A model generated the notes under the pieces. It ran no database searches. It was not told the DNA's origin and saw only the letters and a program-made list of their open reading frames with translations. Source: Polytrichum commune (taxonomy: Eukaryota > Streptophyta > Polytrichopsida > Polytrichales > Polytrichaceae). Taken from it: a stretch of 64,000 nucleotides of DNA. The stretch lies in NCBI GenBank assembly GCA_950295325.1, contig OX485809.1:19966001-20030000 (forward strand), in the 5' to 3' direction. This document shows positions 50,733 through 61,720 of the stretch, piece by piece. Each line of letters starts with the position of its first letter. Within the stretch, counting starts at the first letter, position 1. The position numbers and the translations under genes were made by a program.

Positions 50733-53415
50733 CTAGTCTTATAGCCTCCTCCGGATCAACAAGCCCAAGTCCCCCATATTTCTTTTTCATACAACATTCT
50801 TTCCAACTAACCCGGGTTCGGGTAAGTTGCTCTTTTCCAGACCAAAGGTAGTTTCGAATCGCTCCTCGTATTTTTCCAATCATCTTATTAGATCCCCCCC
50901 CCCCAATACTGTAATGAAGAACCAAAGTATTGAGAGTAACACTTGGTTGTAAATTACGATTCTTCCCGCAAGAGATAGTTTCCTACAACTCCAATAGTCT
51001 AGCTTCTTGGAAATCTTGTTATATAGGAATTGGTCAATGTCCGGTGTACTAAGCTTAAGGCCAAAAGGTGTGCCTAGAAGCTTGGAGAGATCCCCTTCTT
51101 CCGCCCATTGTCAATCATAGCTTTGGAGCCATACGGATCTATGTGTAAATTTGTCAAACCAATAGGCACAAGATTTGTCCCAATTGATTTCCATGACGGA
51201 CGCTTTACTAAGCGTTGTGAGTAGTCTCATAAGTTCATCCACATCATTTTTTTCCCCTCTAACCATGAATGACGAATCATCCGCGTATTAAAGAATACAT
51301 TGTTGTTTTCTCCCTCCTGGAAGGTAAATTCCCCTCAACCTTCCTTCCACGACCGCTTTCTTTATGATGTGGGTAAGAACTTCTCCGACAATTAGAAAGA
51401 GATAGGGGGCAAGGAGACACCCTTGTCTTACTCCTCTTTCAATTTTGAAATTGTTGCCGGGGCTCCCATTGAGGTTGACCGCCGCGGTCGCATTCTCAAA
51501 AAATAACTTAACCCACCTTATAAAATTTTCGCTAATGTACATAGCTTTCATGGCATGGAAAAGAAATTGCCATGACACCTTGTCATATGCCTTAGAAAAG
51601 TCTAGTTTCAATAAGACCGAATGTTATTTAGATTGCCTAGCCCAATGTAAGGTCTCTTGAGTAAGAACTTTATTATCTAGGATGAATCGGAGTGGCAAAA
51701 ATGCCGTTTGCTCCGGGCTTATGACATCCATAAGCATAGGTTGGAGTCTAAGTTGGAGAGTCTTAGCAAATATTTTGTAACTAACCGTAAGGAGGGTGAT
51801 AGGCCTCCAATAGTTTAGGTCTTTGTTATCCCCCTCCTTTGGTATTAGGCTAATCAATCCCTTGGTGATTCCGTCATGTAATTTTCCTTCTTCTATGCTC
51901 TTGACTATCATTCGGTGGTAATTTTAACCTATGGTTGGCCAAAGCTTTTGAAAAAAATTCTATAGGGATGCCATCATGCCCCGGAGCCTTCCCTTTAGCC
52001 ATTGCATTAGTAGCACTACGTAATTTTTTCTCCGTAATTTCTTGGTCCAAGGCCTCGTTCATTGCGTCCGTAAATGTGGCCGGTAATCCCTCCATAACTT
52101 CCATAAGGGCTTCATTTATGATTTCCTTATGATTATAGAGATCCTTGTAAAAATCATGACAAATCCTTTCTAAAACCTCTCTTTTCGTAAAGTTTCTCCC
52201 TTGTCTATCTTTAAGCTCTACTATAATCGTTTGGGTATTCTTTTGTCTTACCCCTTTTGAAGAATTCCTTAGAGCATTTGTCCCCTACTTGTTGCCATTT
52301 AGACCTTGCTCTAATGGAGACCCCTTTGGTTTTCTTTGTCTCTATCCCCTCCATCATGTGTCTAAGTTTGCTCACCTCTCCTTGCTTTTCAGAATTATCA
52401 ATATCCTCATGCAATATGGCCGTGGCAATTTCTAGCCTAGCCATGGTATCTAGCTCTAGCTTCCTAGTGGCTTTGGCTTTTTCTTTGCACATTTGTCTAT
52501 AGCATCTAGAGACTATCCTTATTTTATGGAAGAAATGGGCATTCCTAGGCAATCCTATCCATCTTTCCTCTAGCTTGTGCAATATCTCATCCTTGAGGTA
52601 AGACATATTCCATTTAAATGTTGTCTTTCTCACTTCACTCCCCCAATATGCACTTCTAAGTGTACCAGAGAATGATCCCATCCCACGGAATATCCGTAGA
52701 TATAGTATGATACTAGGTGAATATTTAACCTACTATGTGTAGGAGTATAAAATCTATCCAACCTAGCTAACCTACATCTTTCCCCTCTTTGTCCATTATC
52801 CCAAGAGTACCGCGGCCCTCCTTGGTAAATAAATTGGTCATTGATTTGGAGAGTGTTAAGAAGAGTGTGTCATGTACCTTTTTCTAAGTCGTTTATCGCC
52901 CTTCTACAATCGTGAGACTTGTCCCCCGGTCGCTCCGTCATGTTGAAATCTCCACCAATTATCCATTCGCAATCCTTTGGTAGCGCGTCCATAAGCATAT
53001 ACCACAAGTGTCTCCTATCGGTGGGAATATTGGGTGCATAAATACATGCAAGTCCTATATTCCCCCCTTCAACACCTTCCATTTTGACCCACACCATTCT
53101 ATTATCATATAAAGATCCATTGGCGGTAACTAATTTAGCAAATTTGTTGGTTATAAGTATTCCTACTCCACCTTTGCCGGCCGCACTTGGGTTAAGCCAA
53201 CTCCGCTCTCCGGAGGTGGCTTCTAGTATCCAACTAGTATATCCCGGCATAAGTCTTGGTCCTAGGTTTTCCAAGGCTCTCCCTCTAAGTTTGTGTTCTT
53301 GAATCATTACTACATCGGCTTTAGGTGCTAGTGTGTTAAGGAACCCTCGTTCTTTTGTGATGCTATCCGGGTCATTAAATCCCCTAATGTTGTGAGTAAT
53401 TATGTTCCACTTCAT
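50733..53415 (-). pseudogene. LINE ORF2, endonuclease and reverse transcriptase part
   Basis: Begins MKWNIITHNIRGFNDPDS (53415), the exonuclease/endonuclease/phosphatase fold. Catalytic-type blocks follow: MIQEHKLRG, CIYAPN and IIGGDFNMTE. A stop at 52870 interrupts before the RLARLDRFY block. The reverse transcriptase follows: KAPGHDGIPIEFF, YWRPITLLTVSYKIFAK, KLDFSKAYDKVSW, GVRQGCLLAPYLF, and the catalytic YADD at 51276-51287, directly after a TAA. Further stops and frameshifts occur. The 3' side ends at the solo LTR. Confidence 0.88.
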
Positions 53416-54503
53416 AGGCTAGGGTTTTGAGTAAAAACGATCATTTTTTCTTCCTTTAACTAGGATTGGTGCCCGTACCCCAAAATCTCCCTTGTCTTGG
53501 GGTGGTCATTTGTTACTCAAGGCCATGAGACTAGACACACTATTTCGGATAGGTGTGTTAGCATGTGATGCTCTTTGGTCATGTTCTCCAGCCCCTTCTC
53601 CTCTCGTGTCCGTAGAAGTGTTTGGGCTATCTAGGCCAATGCTCGCCATTATGTCTTTGTAGGTGTTATCCTTGTAGTTAGTTTTTTTGGGGGGGTTGTG
53701 TCTCCCAAACTATGTCCGGAGGTCTATTGGCAAGCGTGTTCTCGGTCTCCGAGTATGTGCTACCAATGCGTTCAACATCATTATGAAGGTAGGGTCCCGT
53801 CCACTTACCAAGTCGTTGGGTCTTGTTGGTATTCCGGTGCCTAGGTGGTCCGTTTTCCCACGTTTACTTTTCCCTTATGCTAGCCTCCAAGAACGGTGTT
53901 TTGCTGATGGTGTCTTCACTCCACCTCTCTGGCCTTGCTCCACTGGGTCTTTCACCTATGTCCTTGCCATTTCTTGCCTCTGTGTAGCTATTTTGATTAC
54001 CATTATCAGTTTCCCCTACTGGTAATTCTCCTCCCAGGTCATTTCTTGTAGGGGGTTCGTGGCCTAGCCGTTGGCTCCCCGAGGTTCGAGGGGCCACCTG
54101 CCCCTGCCACGTGGTTGGTTCTTCCTTGGCTATCCTTGCGTAGCCCCTCCTCTGTCACCTTCCCTTCTCTCCTCTGTCCCGTTCCTCTCCTTCCCGTTGC
54201 TCGTTGGCTTCTGTGCTCCTCCCAGGTTGCTGCTGAGCAGTCCCTGGGCGCTCCAGCGCCTCTTCTCTTCCTCCTTGTCTCTGTCTGTCCTCTGAGGCTG
54301 CTCGGCGACGTCGCCATTTTCCGGTTCTGGGTCAGCAGCTTGTTTGCCCGATCCCTTCTCTTCTTCTGTTGCCGGCGGTGGGTTTCTCAGCTGGGGCGGC
54401 GTTGTAGCCACGGCAGCGTCCATCCTGTCCTGGGACACCGATTTCCTCTCCACATTCATATCCTCGTCGATCTGCCTCTGTTCTTCGTTTCTGGGGTCAC
54501 TGG

Positions 54504-56105
54504 TTACTGCCGGCCCTTCGTCATTTGGTCTGTTTCAACTTCTGCTGCCTCATCTCCGATGACCGATTCTTCCTCTTCCGACTCGTCGATTTCTTCGCAT
54601 TCTAGAGCCCTTTTATGACCTGTGTGTTTCCTGGGCGACCAAAGCATCATAGATGTTGGGTCGCCCTTGCCTTCAACCACTGTTTCCAACCCTTCTACCT
54701 AGTCTGGTAGCACAATATCACCATCCGTCCTCAACAGAGCATCCTCTTCCCTCGTGTGATCCGACCTCTGAACTTCGATCTGGTTTTCGGCTCTTCTGTC
54801 TTGGGTTTTGTTTTCTCTTGGCCCTTCCTGGTGCCCTGATGTTGGATTTATCTGGGCAGCTTGCGCTCCTCTCCTTCGATCGGCCTCCTCTCCCTGTGCA
54901 TTGAATCGTAACATGGCTGCTCTAGACTCCTCCGCGAGCGCGAAGGCGCTTGACCTCCCCTCATCGTTGATGATGTTGAAAATGTTTCTTTTTGGGTTTT
55001 TACGATTTGTGACTTGTTGGAAGCTGTCTTCATCAATTCTAACGCTCTTCCCTTTGTCTTGCTGATGCATCTGCGGTACATGTGTTGTTCTCCTCCCTCT
55101 CCTCACTGGTCTTTTCTGGACTACATTACAGTCCCTCACCCGATGTTTCCAGCTATGACATGCTTTACATCGCATTGGTAGTTTATTATAATCAACTAGG
55201 ACTTTTTGTGTTGGGTATGATCCATCCTCCGTTTCTAGCTCTATGCTTGTCACCCATCCTTTGTTAACCATGAGATTCACACAAAACCTCGGATCTCTTG
55301 CCGATTCATTTGATGTGTCTATGCCAATCACTTCCCCTAACGTTTCTGCTATGGCTAATGTTTGATTATGGTGTTCAAATGGAAGTCTCCTCAAGGCAAC
55401 CCAAGTGGGAAACGCAAGATTGCTAGGGTTGTCCGGATTGAATCCAGGTACCCAGCTTTGGATCATGCATGTTCCCCACTTGGACTTGTAAGGTGACAAC
55501 ATTAGTGCTCTATTGAGGGCATCCGAATCCTCTCCTTTAAGGAAAAAGTAACCCTTGCCCACATTCATGCAAAATGTTAACACACTATCTCCTATTTTTT
55601 GGTTGAGGGCTTGCAACCACCGATCCATGTCTTGGAAGGTGGGTTTTGGGCCAACAAACTTTGCAATCACTAGTTGCTCCTTCAATAAGGCAGTGCGTGC
55701 ATTCACTTTCATTGGATTCACTTTAAAGGTAATGGCATCTTTCCTAACCAAGAAGCCACTAAAGTTTCTCTCAAGATTTGTTGGGAGGATCTCACCAACT
55801 TGTTCCCTAAATGGGTTGAACTGTCCTTCATGTGCATGGCTACTTGCTTGGGCAAGAACTTCAAACACCGCTTCCACCATTTCTTCATCACGTCGTGGAT
55901 CTTCCCCCGTTACCCATCCACCTTTTTCTTCAAGCATTGGGTCGAATCTCAGGCCTCTGCCAGATCTGACTTTCTCTGCGAACGTTTCCCTTTGTCGGAC
56001 TTCTCCCATGGCTACAGTGTTGGTGATTACTTTTACACCCCGTCCGTTGTGATTTGTAGATCTGCTAGCTCCACAGCTGATCGCACTTCCCGATCTGATA
56101 TCCAC
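54504..56105 (-). pseudogene. LINE ORF1, CCHC zinc-knuckle nucleic-acid-binding protein
   Basis: 468 codons from 56105 to a stop at 54699, then open in the same frame to 54504, so a single stop probably truncates a longer ORF1. The centre resembles plant LINE DUF4283-type ORF1 (TFCMNVGKGYFFLKGEDSD ... GTCMIQSWVPGFNPD). It is followed by a CX2CX4HX4C knuckle (CKACHSWKHRVRDC). The C-terminal part is charged and low-complexity, with further frameshifted pieces down to about 53860. Its role would be RNA binding in the LINE particle. Confidence 0.85.
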
Positions 56106-56464
56106 TTCAGATTGCTCCGATCCGACGTTTGTTTGTTACCTATCTAATCACGATCTCGTCTAAGCTCTTACACACCAAAGCAATAATCCTATCCTAGCCT
56201 CAAGGCACAGATCCCGAGGGTACCAGTGCCTCTCTTCCGTTTCCTAGAGCGGCCCATCGCTCTCCCAAATGCATGTCTCATCGTTCAAAACTTCTACTCC
56301 ATTGCACCAAATGGGGTTTTTAGAATGCCAAATCGAGCACCTTAGCAAGATCTATACTTCTTTAGAATAGAGCCTATGTAAATTAATTGGTTAATCATGC
56401 TTAAAATGAATTTTAAAAGATATTTTGGGTGTGGTATCGGGAAAGCATATGTCCTTTAAGGGTT

Positions 56465-56800
56465 AGAGTTATCTTTTAACTCAACCGGAGTTTTAGTAGG
56501 GAGTTGGTTGTTTCGCATGCATAACTTTCTATGTTCGGTAAGTTGTGGGTGCATGCTTGGAGTCAATGTGGAGGTTTGAACGAAGGACATTCCATATTGG
56601 TTCATTGGGTATCAAACTCATTTTGGCGTCTCTTGGCATGCCAAAATGATTGGTACCCAATGAACTAATATGGAAGGTCCTTCGTTCAAACCTCCACATT
56701 GATTCCAAGCATGCACTCACAACTTACCGAACATAGAAAGTTATGCATGCGAAACAACCAACTCCCTACTAAAACTCCGGTTGAGTTAAAGGATAACTCT
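56465..56800. repeat. Foldback palindrome, 336 bp, arms about 160 bp
   Basis: The left arm AGAGTTATC...CATTTTGGC is mirrored by GCCAAAATG...GATAACTCT, with few mismatches and a loop of about 12 bp near 56630. It contains 'ggttgagttaaa', 'cgcatgcataactttctatg' and 'cctccacatt' arms. It would form a long hairpin RNA if transcribed. It is non-coding. Confidence 0.9.
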
Positions 56801-57059
56801 ATTACGACACATCTTTGCCCGACCAAACTTTTTAGTTCCAAACTCCCTCTTTTATACAACTATGACACTTGATAATATGACAATCTCTGTTTTGTCATAT
56901 GAAAGAGGTAATTAATGCTAAAATTCTTTTCATCTATGTTATGTATATCTAAAATACATCCATTTTCATTGGGGAACTACATGGGAATTTAATGATACTT
57001 AGGGTTACTAGTGTAGAATGGACATGGTTAGGGTTAGAGTGGCCTCCTCCTTATTCTTT

Positions 57060-58123
57060 TGTCAAATAATGAGCCTGAAGATGTTTACAACATGGATGAG
57101 ACTGGATTGTATTTTAGAGCACATCCTAATAGAACATTAGCATACGGAAAGGTGAAGGGTCGGAAGTTACAGAAGGAGTGTGTAACACTTGATCTTGTTG
57201 TTCATTCAACTAGGATTGAAAAATTGAAGTTGCTTATGATTTATATGTCTAAGCAACTACGATGTTTTTGGAAGGTGGAAGCCTCACGAGTATGTTCGGT
57301 GGCACTCAAATAAAACGGCTTTGATGAAGGGGGATATACTTGAAGCTTGGATTTTGCAACTCAACAATCAGTTCAAAGGCCAAAATCAAAAGGTCGTTAT
57401 GATTTGGATAATGCATCTTTACATGTTGTTAGCTCTACAAAAGTTGGTAAGTCTCGTGGTTTTTCAACCTCGGAATTGAGCAGCATGAATTTGGTATCCC
57501 TTCCTCCCAATGTTACAAGTGTAGTTCAACCTTTGGATCAAGGTATAACAACATCTTTCAAAATTCAATACAAGAATAAACTTTTGTAGTGGATTTTATC
57601 ACAATATGATGATGTTGCATTGAAGGACTTAAGGAAGGTGGTGCCCAACATCAAGCAGGCTATCATGTGGAGTTATGAAGTATGGAGTGAGTTGAATGCA
57701 TATATAGTTAGGAATTGTTGGAGGATGACGCGTATATTAGGTGCAACATGAAATGTTGATTTTGCCCTAGTTGCTAAAAGGGAGAAGAATAAAATGCAAG
57801 AAAAATCAAATGAACTTGGTGCTCTGATTTCAAAGTTGCGATTGGGTGATGGTGAGATGTCAATCAAGACTTACATTCAAATGGAAGGGGAAGATATTAT
57901 TGAGCTAGAATTGAGTATTGATGAGTTGGTGCATGTTGCTTTGGGAATCAATTATGCACGTCAAGGCTTTGATCTTAATATTGATCTACATTTAGTAGAT
58001 GTGGATGATTTTGCTCCACCTACATTAAAGCTTAGTGATGCTAAATGTCATGCATCATTATTGTCTAATTTCTTATTAGACAACTCTTTACATTTTGATG
58101 TCAACGAAACGATTAGTTTCTAA
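57060..58123 (+). pseudogene. Tigger-like transposase copy 2, DDE part only, disabled
   Basis: Contains NNMDETGL-like YNMDETGLYFRAHPNR, LDNASLHVV and LPPNVTSVVQPLDQGI, so all three acidic regions are visible, in two frames. Compared with copy 1 it lacks the helix-turn-helix and CENP-B-like part, yet keeps some codons that are stops in copy 1 (for example KGRKLQKECVTLDLV). A frameshift near 57400 and a stop near 57587 disable it. Confidence 0.8.
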
Positions 58124-58775
58124 AAGCTAGTAGGAAAAGCAAACAATTGCTTACTTGGGTAGGCAACACCAAAGATCTTTGATATCCTAGTTCAAGAGTA
58201 CTTGAGAATATTTGTATTTGTTTGGAGTTATAAATTATTATTTCATACAATCTATATTGCTTAAACTCGTTGCATATATTTTCAAGCTCATATCGCTTAT
58301 GTTATTGTATTCCCTCAATATTACGACAATTTTACGCGAAGTGTCATATTAACGAGAAGATGACACCTCGACAATAAGACATGTTTTTTGTGTGTTCCCA
58401 AACGTGTCATACTAAAGAGGGAGAACAGATCAGCAAAACCGGAAGATCTCAACATGTAACCGGCTGGATTTAGAATCACTAGGATCTTGACCAACTGCAT
58501 ACTCAAAAACTTCCTAGGCAATAATTGACCTGACCTAAGCCGCCTGGATATTTGCCTGCAGCAAGTTGTTGATCTAAATTATACTATCCATATTTCATGT
58601 TCAGAACATGTGTTCATGATCACATGTGCACACTACTGAAAAGACAAGGAAAAGAAAAAGTAATCTCCATAGCCAAGTACCGGCATGATGAATGTGAGCC
58701 TATTGGCTTAACGTTGATCTCGGCAGTCCATGATACAACATAAGGTGTTATGCCTTCTAGGAGGTGGGCTCTTTA

Positions 58776-59289
58776 GGGGCGGTTTACACTATGGACCAAG
58801 AGCCATGACCATGAAATTCTAAAATCTGTGATTGGAGAGTAAATTGCTCTTGGTCCCATTTGGCTTTACACTACCTTGAAAAAAGGAGAATGACCACTAA
58901 CTTTGAGGTCCCCAAAAACTACTAAAATCTGCCATTTGGATAATGTGCCATGGTCCAACGGGTTTTCCGTTGAGGCGAGGCAAAATGCTCGACTCAACGG
59001 AAATCAAGGGAGCCGTAAGGCTGAAAATCAGCCATTGGCCGAATTTTATTTTTTTAATATATTTTTTCCCGAATTTTTTTGACGTTACTGTAGATCGTTG
59101 GGATAGAAATTTAAAAAATCAGCCCAAAGTTGTCCCGGTCCAAATCCACTTTACACTACAAGAGTGACCAAGCCACTCAAAAATCCATTTTTTATTTTTC
59201 ATGGTCGCGGCTCTTGGCCAAGAGCTGTGACCATGAAAATGATTTAATTTTCTTGGTCATGGCTCTTGGTCCATAGTGTAAACCGCCCC
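58776..59289. mobile_element. PIF/Harbinger-like MITE, GGTTTACAC family, copy A (514 bp)
   Basis: Flanked by TTA on both sides (58773-58775 and 59290-59292). Termini are GGGGCGGTTTACACTATGG and its exact inverted copy. The subterminal 'accaagagc.atgaccatgaaa' is also inverted. No coding content. Confidence 0.85.
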
Positions 59290-59327
59290 TTAGTATGTTG
59301 CACATTGAACGCTAACAATGGGCATGA

Positions 59328-60535
59328 GGGGCGGTTTACACCATAGACCATGAACTCGTCCCACGGAAGATGCCTTATTCCGCGGTATGAGTTCATGGTC
59401 TACATTTCATGGTCCGAGTTCTTAAAATTTTGATTTACAAAGCCGTTGGGCCCCTCACTAGGTGTAAATTGAATGTGGACCAAGAGGAATGACCATGCGG
59501 CAAGAAGTGGATGTGCTGATTTTTTTAATATAAGCCCAAAAAGGGCAGTTTTGGGAAAAAATGAACTTTGACCATTTTGTTGACTTCAATTTGCCTTCAC
59601 TTGCCTACAAATGCCTTCACGTATCTTGTCACTTAGTTTTTTCTTCTTTTCGCCTTAAAGTTTGATCATTCTCTTGTCATCTCTTGGGCTTCAATTGTCT
59701 TCACTTCTTGTTAAATGTGTCGAAGATGTGGCTTGCAAATCTTCTCACAACAATTTTTACAAAAAAAATGAGCGATTCAATTTGTACATGTTCAATGTAA
59801 TTTACATGTGACATGTACCTTGTGTTGTCACTACACTAAATAGGATATTTAGTGTTTAATTATATCTAATGTTGTTACCACCCAACCTTGCTCAACACTA
59901 AATTTCAATTCTTTGATAATTAATGTTAGAAGATTTCCCATTCCGCTTCTTTTGACCACGCTGATCTACAGTCACTAAACGACTACGTACTTTTCTTTTT
60001 TGTTTTGCAACTCTATTTTTAAACATTTTGGGGCATGTAATATACCGTTTGAAAGGTATTTTCAAGACCTTTCCAGCGGTATATTACACGCCCCCAATCT
60101 CCAAATATTGCAGCTGGTAGACCAAAAAAAAAAATCTGCACTTGAATTCTTGAGTTCTAGATGTCCCGCGTTGTTTGATGAAACACGTGTAAGCCGGTTT
60201 AAGGGGTAGGGCAAGGTAGTGTTGGTATGTCTCATGGGCTATAATATAATTAAGGCACATAAAAGGTAGATTCATTAAAGCATTCTTGAAATGGCATTTC
60301 TCTGACATGGGCCCTTGCCTTTTCCTACCAGACCATTTCTCTTGCATCTCTCACCGCAAAACCCGTTGGACCATGTCAGTGCATTTATTAGGCCTTAAAA
60401 ATTATATTTTGGGGACCTCAACCTCCATGGTCCATTTGCCATTTTTTCCTTAGTGTAAACCGAAGTTGTCAAGAGCCAATCAGTTGCCTTGCAGAGCCCT
60501 GGTCCAACTTCATGGTCCATAGTGTAAACCGCCCT
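59328..60535. mobile_element. PIF/Harbinger-like MITE, GGTTTACAC family, copy B (1.2 kb)
   Basis: Flanked by TGA on both sides (59325-59327, 60536-60538). Termini are GGGGCGGTTTACACCATAG and ATAGTGTAAACCGCCC(T). The outer parts align in inverted orientation with 2416-2996. The middle includes a truncated CTACACTAAATA-family MITE (from about 59831) and a 70-bp hairpin. No transposase is seen. Confidence 0.8.
60028..60097. repeat. Hairpin, arms about 30 bp
   Basis: TTGGGGCATGTAATATACCG is mirrored by CGGTATATTACACGCCCCCAA-like sequence, with a loop of about 10 bp, inside the MITE at 59328-60535. Confidence 0.7.
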
Positions 60536-60574
60536 TGAGACTCTTATGCATAACTGGTCAAGATCTTGGTGTTT

Positions 60575-61720
60575 CTAAGGGTGAGTTATCATGTATGTCA
60601 CTTACCCACCATATTCTAGTGTGAATAAGGACACATCCGTCCAAATATAGATGAAATTTAATGGGGTAGGGGTTTGTTTGTGCCATTGCTACTTCCATCT
60701 TCTCAAAGTTGGGCCCACCTACTAACCTTCTCCTCCCAGTTACCAAGGATGGAGTTCTAGATCAACAGTGGTTCCCCTGAGTCTTTCACCAGTCTTAATC
60801 CTTTGGTCACCAACACTTGTAGGTTAAAGATCCTCTAGTGGGCACATGGAAGTCTAGCAGCATGTGACCACAACCCTCCACATTCTAGTGGACTGCCAAA
60901 ATGTGGTTGGATGACGGCTTGTGCTTAACTACATGTAAACACCTCCGACCCATTATTATCTAAAATTTGGTGGGTGAGTTTCCATGTAGGCCACTCACCC
61001 ACCATATTCTAGTGTGAATAAGGACAAACCCATCCAAATGTAAAGGAAATTTGGTGGAGTAGGGTTTGTATGTGCCAACTACATTAAAAATAATATTTAG
61101 TGTTACTGACTCTAATTATCTTGCTCAATACTAATTAAACCGCGGTATAGTGTCACAAACACTAAATGTTAACCAAACATTATTTTTCATTACTTGTATT
61201 TAATTATTTACAAAAAAATGGGGGGGGGGATTACAGATTTACAGTGATGCAAATACTATCACTTACCAGGGGATTTTTCCTCCAATTTACAATCATCCAC
61301 GAGAATACTTCATCACAAATTGTTGGCAAGAGAAGGTAGGGTTTGGGCAATGGATGAACTCACCCATCATTCATGACAATTGTTCACTTATTCATAAGAA
61401 GCGTCATCCAAAAAGTTACTATAGTGACATTAAATATCATACTTACTGTAGCTACTCCCATCCTCTCAAATCCAGGCCCACCTACTAACCTTCTCCTTCT
61501 AAAACGAGTCTTCAATCGTTTGATGACCGGCACTTGTAGGTTAAAGTGTCTCTAGTGGAATGCATGAAAGTCTAGCAACACGTGTCCATGGCCCTCCACA
61601 TTCTAGCACCTCGCCATAATGTGGTTGGATGGTGGCTTGTGCTTAACTACATGCAAACATCTCCGACCTATTATTTTCTAGAATCTAGTGGGCAAGCGAC
61701 CTGCTTGGAGACCAACCATT
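60575..61720 (+). repeat. Dispersed repeat K, two tandem copies
   Basis: 60575-60984 and 60985-61720 align. Both start near 'ccaccatattctagtgtgaataaggacaaaccc' and share 'ccacctactaaccttctcct', 'acttgtaggttaaag' and 'tggcttgtgcttaactacat' blocks. The second is longer by a MITE. Both match 1640-2330 inverted. Confidence 0.7.
61079..61451. mobile_element. MITE, CTACACTAAATAT family, inside repeat K (373 bp)
   Basis: Ends are CTACATTAAAAATAATATTT and, reversed, CTACAGTAAGTATGATATTT. The first tandem repeat K copy reads 'gtgccattgctacttcc' without it, which is an empty site. It is the counterpart of 1944-2304. Confidence 0.7.

Larger units (their letters stand above)
47062..56282 (-). mobile_element. 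L1-like LINE with poly(A) tail and 16-bp target duplication
   Basis: The target duplication GTTCAAAACTTCTACT is found at 47047-47062 and 56283-56298. The element runs on the - strand, with its poly(A) tail seen as 11 T at 47062-47072. It has ORF1 (CCHC protein) and ORF2 (endonuclease, reverse transcriptase, zf-RVT) in standard order. Without the solo LTR it is about 7.4 kb and seems full length, with about 175 bp of 5' leader. Stops and frameshifts in both frames show it is no longer autonomous. Confidence 0.92.
46993..56462. mobile_element. Small TIR element X, split by the LINE
   Basis: CCCTTAAAGGACA at 46994-47006 and its exact reverse complement TGTCCTTTAAGGG at 56450-56462 bracket about 240 bp of non-LINE DNA. 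TTA is found outside both ends (46990-46992, 56463-56465). The LINE sits inside it. It is adjacent to the foldback at 56465-56800, and the two might be parts of one larger insertion. Confidence 0.55.
46938..58428 (+). mobile_element. Tigger-like element copy 2, internally deleted and interrupted by nested insertions
   Basis: The left end CAGTCTAACCTTGTTAGTAC is at 46938. The right end, reversed, is CTGTTCTCCCTCTTTAGTAT at 58428. The left terminal sequence up to CCCTCGATATTA (46992) resumes at TTACGACACATC (56802), as judged from copy 1. The element then aligns with copy 1 up to a junction near 57050. There it jumps from copy-1 position about 36740 to about 38035, losing the DNA-binding part of the transposase. 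Confidence 0.75.

Noticed and set aside
54115-54618. 167-codon + strand frame, Ser/Leu-rich
   Set aside because: Complement of the low-complexity end of LINE ORF1; no family resemblance.
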